NCBI RefSeq assembly: GCF_032911225.1
Contig: NZ_CP136600.1
Coordinates: 3,720,001 to 3,784,000, forward strand
Reading direction: 5' to 3'
DNA: 64,000 nt
Source of the DNA: Thalassotalea fonticola
Lineage (GTDB): Bacteria > Pseudomonadota > Gammaproteobacteria > Enterobacterales > Alteromonadaceae
Made by a program: the position numbers and the translations under genes. Shown piece after piece: positions 29,028 to 38,075 of this stretch (position 1 is its first letter; the number at the start of each line of letters is the position of its first letter). Below the pieces are notes generated by a model that saw only the letters and a program-made list of their open reading frames with translations, had not been told where the DNA came from and ran no database searches.

Positions 29028-29888
29028 TTAACCAAATACAATGGTTTTGTTGTTGTGCACCAATACTCGCTCTTCTAAATGATTCCTTAAACCGCGCGAC
29101 AATACACTCTTCTCTACATCTTTACCCAGACGAACAAGATCATCCACTTGATGATAATGATGCACTCGGGCAATATCTTGATCGATTATAGGTCCAGCAT
29201 CGAGATTTTCAGTAACATAATGACAAGTGGCGCCAATCAGTTTTACGCCGCGTTCAAGTGCTTGATGATAAGGTTTTGCCCCCATAAATGAAGGTAAAAA
29301 ACTGTGGTGAATATTAATCACCTGATTTTGATATTTTGCACACATCCAGGGTGGTAGTATTTGCATATATCTGGCCAATACTACTGTGTCAGGTTGATAT
29401 TTATCTATGATATCAGATGTCGCATTAAATGCAGTTTCTTTGCCTTTCTCATCTTTTGGTACGGCTATATGAAAGTATGGTATCCCAAACCATTCAACGT
29501 ACTCTTTTAAGTCTGGATGATTTGAAATGACACAGGGAATGTCAAAGTCTAATTCGCCACTTTTCCAACGGTATAATAAATCCTTTAAACAATGATCAAT
29601 CTTACTGACCATCAACAACACTTTGGTTTTCTTCTGCGTGTCGGTTAACTTAAAGTTCATTGCATAGCGTTCAATAATAGGTAAGAACAACACCTGAAAA
29701 TCTTCAGCATTCATTCGCAAATTTGCCGGGTCAATAACGTAGCGCATATGAAACATGCCACTGCTATCGTCACTGTACTGATGCGACTCAATAATATTGC
29801 CGCCATGACCGGTGATAAATCCACTAACGTCGGCAATAATACCTGGCCTATCGGCACATGAAATGGTTAAGCGGTAGGGATGTATCAT
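29028..29888 (-). CDS. purU: Formyltetrahydrofolate deformylase
   Basis: PurU hydrolyses 10-formyltetrahydrofolate to formate and tetrahydrofolate, balancing one-carbon pools. The 286-residue protein has an N-terminal ACT domain (RLTISCADRPGIIADVSGFI, about residues 5-24) and a formyltransferase-like domain with VINIHHSFLPSFMGAKPYHQA near residues 224-244 and CHYVTENLDAGPIIDQD, which carry the catalytic Asn-His-Asp set. The length is normal. No tight operon partner is seen; the next gene upstream is divergent. Confidence 0.94.
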   Translation of the reverse strand: MIHPYRLTISCADRPGIIADVSGFITGHGGNIIESHQYSDDSSGMFHMRYVIDPANLRMNAEDFQVLFLPIIERYAMNFKLTDTQKKTKVLLMVSKIDHCLKDLLYRWKSGELDFDIPCVISNHPDLKEYVEWFGIPYFHIAVPKDEKGKETAFNATSDIIDKYQPDTVVLARYMQILPPWMCAKYQNQVINIHHSFLPSFMGAKPYHQALERGVKLIGATCHYVTENLDAGPIIDQDIARVHHYHQVDDLVRLGKDVEKSVLSRGLRNHLEERVLVHNNKTIVFG

Positions 29889-30068
29889 GGCTATTCCTTA
29901 AATAACTTATTAAATTTTCTATTAAATACAGTTTTATCATTAGTTTAGGCTATTTACCTAGAATTATGTTTTATATCTAATACCAATCGTCTTAAGTAAT
30001 GCCTTATCTTGACTTGTGGCTTGCACAATCTAGTATTTAATATATTCAATCATACTGAGTTTTGATTT
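29889..30068. other. Intergenic region between purU and the cysteine-synthase-like gene
   Basis: At 29,979-30,000 a TAATACCAATCG stretch resembles one end of the MITE-like elements at 15,128 and 44,702, but no partner end is found, so it would be a fragment at most. The rest is AT-rich and must hold two divergent promoters. Confidence 0.3.
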
Positions 30069-31124
30069 ATGGCGGCTCCCCCAATACGCGAAAACGTTGC
30101 ACAACTTATTGGTAACACCGATCTAATGCGTATCAATAGTGTTTCTGATTTAACCGGTTGTGAAATCTTATTAAAATGCGAACAACAAAACCCTGGGGGA
30201 TCAATAAAAGACCGAGCAGCGCTGCAACTTGTTGAAGATGCTATTGCTAGTGGTAAACTGAAACCGGGCATGACCATAGTTGAGGGCACAGCGGGTAATA
30301 CTGGTATTGGATTAGCATTAGTGGCAAGGGCTTTGGGGTATAAAATGGTAGTGGTGATGCCCACTGGCCAAGCTCGAGAAAAGGAACAAATGGTAGAACT
30401 ATATGGCGCAACATTAAAATTAGTGCCTGCTTGTGGTTTTGCTGATCCTAATCATTTTTACCATACGGCGAAACGCTTGGGGGAAGAAAATGATGATTAT
30501 TGGTGGGCCGATCAATTTGAAAATATCAGTAACACTAAAGCGCATTACGAGCATACTGGTCCAGAAATATGGCATCAAACACAAGGTCAAATTGACGCTT
30601 TAGTGTCAGTTGTTGGTACTGCCGGCACGATTGCTGGTAATTCCCAATATTTGTCAGAGCGAAATCCTAATTTAAAAACTTGGCTTGTCGATCCTGATGG
30701 CTCAGGCCTGTATAGCTACTTAAAAAACGGTAAATTTGTCAGTGTCGGCAGTTCATTTACCGAAGGAATAGGGATAATGCGCAGTGTTGAAAATTTTCGC
30801 CAAGCCAAAATAGATTGTGCCATTACCTTGCCTGACCAAGATTTAATCGATATTTCACGTCATGTTCGCAACTGTGATGGGATTTTATTAGGTAGTAGTT
30901 CAGCACTTAATGTTGCTGGTGCTATGTATGCGGCGGCAAAAATGGGGCCGGGTCATACCATAGTGACGTTTTGCTGCGATCTGGCCGAGCGTTCTTATGC
31001 AAAGCTTTATAACCATAACTTTTTACAAGAAAAACATTTGCTCGAAACCAGCGAAACTTTAGTTGAAAAGTTCACTCGCTATCAAGCAGAACCAATAGAT
31101 AACGTGGTGCGAGTGACTAAATAA
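30069..31124 (+). CDS. Cysteine synthase family PLP enzyme
   Basis: This is a 351-residue fold-type II PLP enzyme. The Schiff-base lysine lies in QQNPGGSIKDRAAL, the asparagine loop in EGTAGNTGIGLA, and a serine-rich phosphate-binding segment in LLGSSSALNVAGAM. It resembles CysK/CysM O-acetylserine sulfhydrylases and cystathionine beta-synthase catalytic domains. The C-terminus is about 30 residues longer than in CysK, and WWADQFEN replaces the usual YMLQQF-type segment, so its substrate is not certain. It lies 10 bp from the end of the convergent csiR, without a visible terminator between them. Confidence 0.8.
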   Translation: MAAPPIRENVAQLIGNTDLMRINSVSDLTGCEILLKCEQQNPGGSIKDRAALQLVEDAIASGKLKPGMTIVEGTAGNTGIGLALVARALGYKMVVVMPTGQAREKEQMVELYGATLKLVPACGFADPNHFYHTAKRLGEENDDYWWADQFENISNTKAHYEHTGPEIWHQTQGQIDALVSVVGTAGTIAGNSQYLSERNPNLKTWLVDPDGSGLYSYLKNGKFVSVGSSFTEGIGIMRSVENFRQAKIDCAITLPDQDLIDISRHVRNCDGILLGSSSALNVAGAMYAAAKMGPGHTIVTFCCDLAERSYAKLYNHNFLQEKHLLETSETLVEKFTRYQAEPIDNVVRVTK

Positions 31125-31134
31125 ATTATTATAG

Positions 31135-31806
31135 TTAATTGTGTGCCTTCATTAACGTTTTGATGATTGCTACTGGTGTCATTAAATGCTTAAAAATTAG
31201 ATTTTGCGCTTGTTGCCCATCTCTATTTAACACTGCATTTTGTATTTTCAGATGTTCTTGTTGATTGGCTTTTAGCACGTCATCTTGGCCTATATTAGCT
31301 CTGAGCCAAATATTGCGATAGCGTGTGGCTTTATCTGCAAGTGACTGGCGAACCTGAATTAATTGATGTGAACCGCATCCTTCAGCAATTGCATCATGAA
31401 AGTCTTTATGGCGTTTCTGCCAAATAGTAACATCGATATTTTCACTGTTGCCATACTTATTTAAACAATGCGCAGCGGCAATAATTTTTGCTTCCCAATC
31501 GTCATCGCCCAGTTCGACTGCCATTTTAATGCATAAGGTTTCAATTTGTGCTCTTGCCTGATAAATGTCTTCAAGCTCATCTATCGATATTGGACTGACG
31601 CGAAAGCCACGCTGATTCTCTACAATCACTAGCTCTTCAACTAAAAGTTGTGATAAGGCCTCCCGCAATGGGCTTGTACCAACAGCATAACGCTCTTTGA
31701 GCTTACTCATTAATAACTTAGTGCCAGGGGCGAATTCACCACTAAGGATGTCATTTTTAAGGTTACCCAACACTTGGCTGGCAAAATTACTGCTTTTTGT
31801 AGTCAT
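31135..31806 (-). CDS. csiR: GntR-family repressor of glutarate use, CsiR/GlaR type
   Basis: The 223 residues show an N-terminal winged helix-turn-helix (about 10-75; SKLKERYAVGTSPLREALSQLLVEELVIVENQRGFRV) and a C-terminal FCD ligand domain. Sequence follows E. coli CsiR (GlaR) closely: LKERYA.G..PLREALSQL, AIAEGCGSH.L and the ending HLMTP..II. CsiR represses csiD-lhgO and is released by glutarate. The gene is divergent from csiD with 209 bp between them, as expected for local control. Confidence is high for family and good for the specific name. Confidence 0.86.
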   Translation of the reverse strand: MTTKSSNFASQVLGNLKNDILSGEFAPGTKLLMSKLKERYAVGTSPLREALSQLLVEELVIVENQRGFRVSPISIDELEDIYQARAQIETLCIKMAVELGDDDWEAKIIAAAHCLNKYGNSENIDVTIWQKRHKDFHDAIAEGCGSHQLIQVRQSLADKATRYRNIWLRANIGQDDVLKANQQEHLKIQNAVLNRDGQQAQNLIFKHLMTPVAIIKTLMKAHN

Positions 31807-31921
31807 TACTCGATCATTTTTATCACAATGGCGTCAATATTATCCTAATGCGTTTTTATTAATAAATATATATGTATTAAAAATAATACCTAACACTTCT
31901 GGGGTATCGTTAAAATTACAT

Positions 31922-31952
31922 AATGTTGATATTTTTATAAAATGTCGACATT
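31922..31952. promoter_or_regulatory. Direct repeat, candidate CsiR operator
   Basis: AATGTTGATATT (31,922-31,933) and the perfect palindrome AATGTCGACATT (31,941-31,952) are spaced 19 bp start to start, about two helix turns, in the csiR-csiD gap. The pairing with CsiR is inferred from position. Confidence 0.4.
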
Positions 31953-32015
31953 ATTATTTTGTCGCATAAAATCAATAAATAAGAATTTCTTTAAATTAAT
32001 GAATAGAGGTTTACA

Positions 32016-32975
32016 ATGAATGCAACAGCCCAGCAAATAGCAAACGAGTTCGATCATAAAGGTTTTACAATTAGTCCCTATGCGAATAATTCACGCTTAC
32101 AGTTAATAACATTGCATGCAGATACGGTTAAATTATTTATTAAACAAGTATCGCCTTATGGTTTACAGGCAATTGAATACAAACCATTCTTACGTTTTAA
32201 AGTTGCTGACATTCTTAATAAACTCACTAATAATCAATTGGGTGAATTTTTATTAGGTACGATTAAAAATCGTGAAACCGGTGCATTTTTATTGCAATAC
32301 GAAGCTAGCCAAGAGCAAATTGCCGATAATGATTTTAAGGTTATTTTATCAACGGCAATATCGCACTTAATTGGTGTGCCAAATTTTGACTCTATGTACG
32401 GTAAGTTTTATGCGCGCTTTAGTGTCAATAATACCGACAATAGTGACAGTTATTTACGCCAACCACACCGTCGCATGGAGCTGCATAATGATGGTACTTA
32501 TGTAAGTGAACGAACTGATTGGGTGATAATGCAAAAAATGGCTGAAAAAAATATGGAAGGCGGTGATTCTTTGCTATTGCATGTTGACGATTGGCAACAG
32601 CTCGATCAATTTTATCGTCATCCTTTAGCGAAAGAAGATATACAATGGATGTCACCAGCAAGTAAAAATGTTAACTACAAAACTCATCATCCAGTATTTT
32701 TCGAAGAAGATGAACAGGGTCGACCAAAAATGCTATACATAGATCAGTTCTGTGAACCACTTAACATGCGCCAAGGCCAATACTTACATGATATCGGTGA
32801 ATCACTAGAAGCTGAGGCTAATACCTTTAATGTTCGAGTACCAACCGGTAGTTTACTTGTGGTAAATAATCATTGCTGGTTACATGGCCGTGATAAATTT
32901 ATTGCCCATCAAGGGTTACATCGTGAATTACTTCGTCAACGTGGTGCATTTTATGAAAATGCCAAATCTGATTAA
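32016..32975 (+). CDS. csiD: Glutarate 2-hydroxylase CsiD (GlaH)
   Basis: CsiD is an Fe(II)/2-oxoglutarate dioxygenase that turns glutarate into L-2-hydroxyglutarate. The 319-residue protein has the metal site H-x-D in RRMELHNDGTYV and the distal histidine in CWLHGRDKF. Extended agreement with E. coli CsiD is clear in DNSDSYLRQPHR, GGDSLLLHVDDW, YIDQFCEP and LHRELLRQRG. An AGAGG site precedes the ATG. lhgO follows 27 bp later, giving the two-enzyme glutarate to 2-oxoglutarate route, typically the end of lysine/cadaverine breakdown. Confidence 0.94.
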   Translation: MNATAQQIANEFDHKGFTISPYANNSRLQLITLHADTVKLFIKQVSPYGLQAIEYKPFLRFKVADILNKLTNNQLGEFLLGTIKNRETGAFLLQYEASQEQIADNDFKVILSTAISHLIGVPNFDSMYGKFYARFSVNNTDNSDSYLRQPHRRMELHNDGTYVSERTDWVIMQKMAEKNMEGGDSLLLHVDDWQQLDQFYRHPLAKEDIQWMSPASKNVNYKTHHPVFFEEDEQGRPKMLYIDQFCEPLNMRQGQYLHDIGESLEAEANTFNVRVPTGSLLVVNNHCWLHGRDKFIAHQGLHRELLRQRGAFYENAKSD

Positions 32976-33002
32976 TGCAGCAACTGATATTAAGGAACCA
33001 TT

Positions 33003-34199
33003 ATGATGTATGATTATATTATTATTGGTGGCGGGATTGTCGGGGTTTCTACTGCTTGGCAGGTACAACAGCGTTATCCCGATAAAAAAGTATTATTAGT
33101 CGAGAAAGAAGATGAATTTGCCTTCCATCAAACGGGTCACAACAGTGGTGTGATCCACGCAGGCGTTTATTATGAGCCAGGAAGTTTAAAAGCCAAGTTT
33201 TGTCGTGAAGGTGAGCAGGCGACGGTGAACTTCTGTCAGCAACATAATATCCCGTTTGAGCAATGCGGTAAGCTATTAGTGGCGACTAATGCACTCGAAT
33301 TGGAGCGTATGCAGGCTCTTTATAGCCGCTGCGTGCACAATGATATTGAGGTGCAATTACTTGACCAACAAGAGTTAAAGCAACATGAGCCAAATATCAG
33401 TGGGCTTGGTGCTATCTTGGTAAAATCTACCGGCATTGTTGATTACCAGCTAGTCACTATTAAGATGGCGGAAGAATTTAAAGCTTTGGGTGGCGAGTTT
33501 AAATTAAATACTAAAGTTACTGACCTTGTAGAGCATGATGGTTATGTTTCGATACAAACGAATCAAGGTATTTATCAAAGCCGATATTTGATTACCTGCT
33601 CGGGATTAATGGCTGATCGTACGGTGAAAATGCTGGGCATTAAAACCAACTTCAAGATCATCCCGTTTAGAGGTGAATACTATCGTTTACCACCTGATAA
33701 AAACACTATTGTGAAGCATTTGATTTATCCAATCCCAGACCCTGAGTTACCCTTTTTAGGGGTACACCTGACTCGTATGATTGATGGCAGTGTTACTGTT
33801 GGCCCCAATGCAGTATTAGGGTTTAAACGAGAGGGCTACGGAAAAATTAATATCAGTATAAGGGACATTGCCGATATGGTTACTTTTGTAGGCTTTTGGA
33901 AAGTGTTACGGCAGAATCTAAAATCAGGCATCACTGAGTTTAAAAACTCCATCTTCAAACGTGGTTACTTGGCATTAGTGCAAAAGTATTGCCCGCAAAT
34001 TCAGCTGACAGATTTACAGAGTTACCCTGCTGGCATACGCGCGCAAGCGGTTATGGATGATGGCAGCTTAGTGCATGACTTTTTATTTGCCAATAGTAAA
34101 CGGACCATTAACGTGTGTAATGCCCCGTCGCCGGCGGCAACGTCGGCAATACCGATTGGCCATTACATTTTAACCAAAATTGAAGAGCAATTTAATTAA
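33003..34199 (+). CDS. lhgO: L-2-hydroxyglutarate dehydrogenase LhgO (LhgD)
   Basis: This FAD enzyme oxidises L-2-hydroxyglutarate to 2-oxoglutarate and passes electrons to the quinone pool. The 398 residues show the dinucleotide fold DYIIIGGGIVGVSTAWQ at the N-terminus, then HQTGHNSGVIHAGVYYEPGSLKAKFC, FRGEYYRL and a C-terminal NAPSPAATSAIPIG, all as in E. coli LhgO. Two ATG codons lie in tandem at 33,003 and 33,006; the second matches the E. coli N-terminus, and the AGGA site suits either. It is in an operon with csiD and ends at a bidirectional terminator. Confidence 0.94.
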   Translation: MMYDYIIIGGGIVGVSTAWQVQQRYPDKKVLLVEKEDEFAFHQTGHNSGVIHAGVYYEPGSLKAKFCREGEQATVNFCQQHNIPFEQCGKLLVATNALELERMQALYSRCVHNDIEVQLLDQQELKQHEPNISGLGAILVKSTGIVDYQLVTIKMAEEFKALGGEFKLNTKVTDLVEHDGYVSIQTNQGIYQSRYLITCSGLMADRTVKMLGIKTNFKIIPFRGEYYRLPPDKNTIVKHLIYPIPDPELPFLGVHLTRMIDGSVTVGPNAVLGFKREGYGKINISIRDIADMVTFVGFWKVLRQNLKSGITEFKNSIFKRGYLALVQKYCPQIQLTDLQSYPAGIRAQAVMDDGSLVHDFLFANSKRTINVCNAPSPAATSAIPIGHYILTKIEEQFN

Positions 34200-34217
34200 C
34201 CTCAGGCTAATTTAAAA

Positions 34218-34258
34218 AAAGGGGGGATAATTAACCTGAGGTTAATTATTCCCCCTTT
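34218..34258. terminator. Bidirectional terminator between lhgO and the convergent aldehyde dehydrogenase gene
   Basis: A 19 bp stem (34,218-34,236 with 34,240-34,258) with one G-T pair and a TGA loop starts with AAAGGGGG and ends CCCCCTTT. A and T runs flank it, so it can work on both strands. Confidence 0.8.
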
Positions 34259-34271
34259 GCTGTCAAAGCGA

Positions 34272-35690
34272 TTAACTGCTTATTGATTTTGTTTCTAAAA
34301 AGTCTTCAAAACCAAATTCACCCCATTCTCGACCATTACCTGACTGCTTATAGCCACCAAAAGGTGAGGTGTAATGATGAGCTCCGCCGTTGATGCTGAT
34401 CATCCCTGCTCTAATTTGCCGTGCTATGCGTTGAGCACGTTGCGGGTCAGCCGATTGAATGTAAGCCGCAAGCCCGTAGGGTGTGTCATTAGCAATTTCG
34501 ATCGCTTGCTCTTCACTGTTATACGGGATCATAACCAATACAGGACCAAAAATTTCTTCTCTGGCGATAGTCATATCATTATTTACATCAGTAAAGATAG
34601 TCGGTTTGGTGTAGTAGCCTGTTGCCAAACCATCTGGTTTACCCGTGCCGCCGGTTAATAAGGTTGCTCCTTCATCAATCCCTGCCTGGATCATTGCTTG
34701 TACTTTATTAAAGTGCAGCTCACTAACGAGTGGGCCAATGTGCCCGCCACTTTCAGCAGGGTTGCCTACTTTAACTGTTTCTGCCGCAGCTTTGGCGACT
34801 GAAATTGCCTGCTGATATTTACTTTCAGGCACTAGCATACGAGTCGGGGCATTACATGATTGACCAGTATTACTCATACACGATTTAACGCCACGGGTAA
34901 CCACTGCATCGATATCTGCATCATCAAGGATAATGTTTGGCGATTTTCCGCCTAACTCCTGTGCGACTCGTTTTACCGTATCTGCTGCTGATTTTGCTAT
35001 GGCAATACCCGCTCGGGTTGAGCCGGTAAATGAAACCATATCAATATCTGGGTGTGCAGATATTGCCGCCCCCACTTCTAAACCGTCACCATTTACCATG
35101 TTATACACACCGGCAGGGTAACCGGCATCATGAACCATTTGAGTAAATAAATGCGCAGATAATGGTGCAATTTCACTAGGTTTTAATATCATCGTACAAC
35201 CTGTAGCCAAAGCTGGCGCTACCTTACAGGCTATTTGGTTAATCGGCCAATTCCATGGGGTAATAAAGCCGCAAACACCAATGGGCTCTTTAATTATTTG
35301 CGCATTAGCTAAGGTGCGTTGAAATTCAAACTCTTTCAGTGCTGCCAGTGTTGCTTCAATATGGCCTTTACCGCAATCAGCTTGAGCATTGATGGAAAAA
35401 TCAATTGGTGCGCCCATTTCCAGTGAAATCGCATGCGCCATTTCATCATATCGGTCCATATATTGTTTAAGCAGAGCTTCAAGTAATGCAATACGTTGTT
35501 CAACGCTGCTATTGCCATAGGATGCAAACGCTTTACGAGCTGCGGCTACCGCAGTATCAACATTAGCACTTGAGCCTAAAGTAATGTTGGCGATCACTTG
35601 TTCATTTGCTGGATTAATAACAGCAAAATCGTTAGTGATAGCTGGGTTTTTCCAGCTACCATCAATATAAAATTGTCTACAGTCTTGCAT
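34272..35690 (-). CDS. Aldehyde dehydrogenase (module B)
   Basis: This is a 472-residue aldehyde dehydrogenase with the nucleophile cysteine in SNTGQSCNAPTRMLVP, the base glutamate in RVAQELGGKSPNI and the FTGSTRAG cofactor motif. It is paralogous to the module A enzyme (shared MLVPxSKYxxA, EEIFGPVL, FGGYKQSGNGRE). Its ATG abuts the puuD stop (TAA then ATG), so the two are translationally coupled. In context it may oxidise 4-aminobutyraldehyde, 5-aminopentanal or gamma-glutamyl aminoaldehydes; which one cannot be told from sequence. Confidence 0.87.
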   Translation of the reverse strand: MQDCRQFYIDGSWKNPAITNDFAVINPANEQVIANITLGSSANVDTAVAAARKAFASYGNSSVEQRIALLEALLKQYMDRYDEMAHAISLEMGAPIDFSINAQADCGKGHIEATLAALKEFEFQRTLANAQIIKEPIGVCGFITPWNWPINQIACKVAPALATGCTMILKPSEIAPLSAHLFTQMVHDAGYPAGVYNMVNGDGLEVGAAISAHPDIDMVSFTGSTRAGIAIAKSAADTVKRVAQELGGKSPNIILDDADIDAVVTRGVKSCMSNTGQSCNAPTRMLVPESKYQQAISVAKAAAETVKVGNPAESGGHIGPLVSELHFNKVQAMIQAGIDEGATLLTGGTGKPDGLATGYYTKPTIFTDVNNDMTIAREEIFGPVLVMIPYNSEEQAIEIANDTPYGLAAYIQSADPQRAQRIARQIRAGMISINGGAHHYTSPFGGYKQSGNGREWGEFGFEDFLETKSISS

Positions 35691-36497
35691 TTATTTCTCC
35701 ATATGTTTTTGTAAATATCGTTTATGTACCGCATCACCAAAAGCACCAAACAATGCTGTTGATAACTTGTCTTGATTAAATTTCCATTCAGGATGCCATT
35801 GCACCCCAACAGCAAAGCTGTGCTCATCTTGGCTTTTGTCACCTTGATAACGAATAGCTTCCACTAATCCATCTGGTGCATAGGCTTCAGCAACCAATCC
35901 TTGGCCAAGTGTTTTAATACCCTGACCATGTAAAGAATTTACGTTGTGGCTTGTTGCATTCAGTAAACTAGCAAATAAGCCATCCTCTGCGAGAGTAACT
36001 TGATGAGCCGTTTGATACTGCTCGTCACGTGTCCCATGTTTGTCTTCTCGGTGTTCAATAAATTGTTCGTGCTGATGTAAACATTGGTACAACTCTCCGC
36101 CCAATGCAACGTTTAATTCTTGCATACCTCGGCAAGCTGCCAATAATGGAATACCATTTTCAATCGCTAATTTAATTAACGGTAAGCTTGAACCATCACG
36201 TTGAGCGTCGTGGCTTTCAGGTGTTGCTGATGCTTCATTTGAATAATGGCTTGGCTGTACATTTGACGGACTACCGGGCAGAAAAATACCATCAAGTTGT
36301 TTAAAAAAATCACTATTGAAATGTTTTTCCAGCGACTCTAAATCTTCGCCTGCGGGTTGTGCCGGGATCAAAATAGGTATGGCATTAGACCCGTGTGCTA
36401 ATGCATTAATATATTTCTCTCCAGCGCCATGAAATCCATTGGCACCATATTTGATGACATCACATACAACACCAACAACAGGTTTAGTTAAATTCAT
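35691..36497 (-). CDS. puuD: Gamma-glutamyl-GABA hydrolase PuuD
   Basis: PuuD frees GABA from gamma-glutamyl-GABA in the gamma-glutamylated putrescine pathway. The 268 residues form a class I glutamine amidotransferase-like (peptidase C26) fold with the nucleophile in PLLAACRGMQELNVALGG near residue 120 and the catalytic histidine in VQWHPEW. Other family signs are DGIFLPGSPSNVQP and NSLHGQGI. It heads the operon puuD-aldehyde dehydrogenase on the minus strand, divergent from the module B aminotransferase. The other Puu enzymes are spread at 39.3, 56.5 and 58.1 kb. Confidence 0.88.
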   Translation of the reverse strand: MNLTKPVVGVVCDVIKYGANGFHGAGEKYINALAHGSNAIPILIPAQPAGEDLESLEKHFNSDFFKQLDGIFLPGSPSNVQPSHYSNEASATPESHDAQRDGSSLPLIKLAIENGIPLLAACRGMQELNVALGGELYQCLHQHEQFIEHREDKHGTRDEQYQTAHQVTLAEDGLFASLLNATSHNVNSLHGQGIKTLGQGLVAEAYAPDGLVEAIRYQGDKSQDEHSFAVGVQWHPEWKFNQDKLSTALFGAFGDAVHKRYLQKHMEK

Positions 36498-36517
36498 TTT
36501 ATTTGGCTCCTATACAA

Positions 36518-36601
36518 CTCTTTAGGGGTAATCCAATTGGATATTTTTTATGTAAGACTATTAAACATTAAGAGAGCAAGGTCGACTATAACCCCAAAGA
36601 G
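36518..36601. promoter_or_regulatory. Inverted repeat in the divergent puuD/aminotransferase promoter region
   Basis: CTCTTTAGGGGTAA at 36,518-36,531 and TATAACCCCAAAGAG at 36,587-36,601 are inverted copies. They sit close to each of the two divergent start codons, and each has one GGGG or CCCC arm of the island palindrome. Confidence 0.45.
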
Positions 36602-36646
36602 TAGTTAATACAGACCTTGTATTCATAACGTGCAGAGGATAGAAAA

Positions 36647-38020
36647 TTGAATATAGCAAACAATACTTTTAAAACTTTGAAGGATTTGGATAAGGCTCAT
36701 TACTTACATCCGTTCACTGATTTGCAAGAACATAAACAAAAAGGTGGAGATATTTTCTCTCGTGCTGAGCATATTTATATTTACAATTCAGAAGGTAAAC
36801 AATTACTTGATGGGATGTCAGGTCTTTGGTGTAGTAATTTAGGTTACAGTCAACCAACAATAAATAAAGCCATTACTCAGCAGTTAGAAGTACTGCCTTA
36901 TTATAATAGTTTTTTCCAATGTACTCATCAGCTTGCCGTAGATATGGCGAAATCATTGGTTGAAGTAACGCCTCCTCAGTTCAATAAAGTATTTTTTACT
37001 AACTCAGGCTCAGAGGCAAACGATACCAATATTCGCTTAGTACACCGTTACTATAATTTGCTTGAAAAGCCTAACAAGAAGCAGATTATCAGTAGAAAAA
37101 ATGCTTATCATGGTTCTACTGTTGCCGCAGGCTCTCTTGGCGGTTTCAATGGCATGCATGAGCAATATACCGGTGTAAACTATGTTCACCATATTGCTGA
37201 ACCGAACTGGTTTGGCTATGACGGCGAGCTTGATCGTGATGCATTTGGTAAGCATGTGGCGCAAGAGCTGGCGGCTAAAATTGATGAATTAGGCGAAGAA
37301 AATGTTGCCGCTTTCATTGCTGAGCCTATTCAAGGTGCTGCTGGTGTTATTGTTCCTCCAGAAACCTATTGGCCAGAAATATCAAAAATTTGTAAAGAGC
37401 GTGATATTTTACTAATTCTTGATGAAGTTATTTGTGGTTTTGGTCGTACTGGTAATTGGTTTGCTGCAGAAACTTATAATATTGAACCTGACTTATTAAC
37501 GTTTGCGAAAGGGGTTACCAATGGGTACCAGCCTTTAGGTGGTGTTATGGTGAGTGATAAAGTCGCTGATGTGATCACCTGCAATGAGGGCGAGTTTACT
37601 CATGGCTTCACTTATTCAGGACATCCTCTTGCTTGTGCTGCTGGTATTGCGACTCTAGATATTCTAAAAAATGAACAGGTTATTGAAAAAGGCGCAGCAG
37701 ATATCATGCCGTACTTTCAAGCCAGATTAAGAAGCTTAGAAGATCACCCGATTGTCGGCGAGGTTAGGGGCGTAGGCATGTTAGCCGCTTTGGAGCTGGT
37801 GAAAAATAAATCATCAAAAGAACGTTTAGCCCCGGACTGCGAAGGCGGTGCTATTTGTAAAATGCATGCGATAGAACATGGTCTAATGGTGCGTTCGGTT
37901 GGTGATGCTATTGTTACTGCGCCACCGCTTATTTGTAGCCGTGAAGAAATTGATTTATTGATCACTCGCTTAACTATTGCTCTGGATTACACCGCCAAGC
38001 ATTACGGTATTAAGTCCTAA
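36647..38020 (+). CDS. Class III aminotransferase, diamine/omega-amine type (module B)
   Basis: This is a 457-residue PLP aminotransferase with the TNSGSEANDTNIRL phosphate loop, LDEVICGFGRTG, and lysine K288 in FAKGVTNGYQPLGG. It is paralogous to the module A enzyme at 21,844. The start is a TTG at 36,647 with GAGGA 7 bp upstream; no in-frame ATG gives the normal length. Family members act on putrescine, cadaverine or spermidine with pyruvate. It is divergent from puuD and probably co-regulated with it. A terminator and then a tandem repeat follow. Confidence 0.87.
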   Translation: MNIANNTFKTLKDLDKAHYLHPFTDLQEHKQKGGDIFSRAEHIYIYNSEGKQLLDGMSGLWCSNLGYSQPTINKAITQQLEVLPYYNSFFQCTHQLAVDMAKSLVEVTPPQFNKVFFTNSGSEANDTNIRLVHRYYNLLEKPNKKQIISRKNAYHGSTVAAGSLGGFNGMHEQYTGVNYVHHIAEPNWFGYDGELDRDAFGKHVAQELAAKIDELGEENVAAFIAEPIQGAAGVIVPPETYWPEISKICKERDILLILDEVICGFGRTGNWFAAETYNIEPDLLTFAKGVTNGYQPLGGVMVSDKVADVITCNEGEFTHGFTYSGHPLACAAGIATLDILKNEQVIEKGAADIMPYFQARLRSLEDHPIVGEVRGVGMLAALELVKNKSSKERLAPDCEGGAICKMHAIEHGLMVRSVGDAIVTAPPLICSREEIDLLITRLTIALDYTAKHYGIKS

Positions 38021-38046
38021 AAAATCACTTAATCACTTAATATAAA

Positions 38047-38075
38047 AGCAATACTCCTAATGGGTGTTGCTTTTT
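38047..38075 (+). terminator. Rho-independent terminator after the module B aminotransferase gene
   Basis: AGCAATAC pairs with GTGTTGCT (one G-T pair) and is followed by TTTTT, 27 bp after the stop. Confidence 0.7.
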
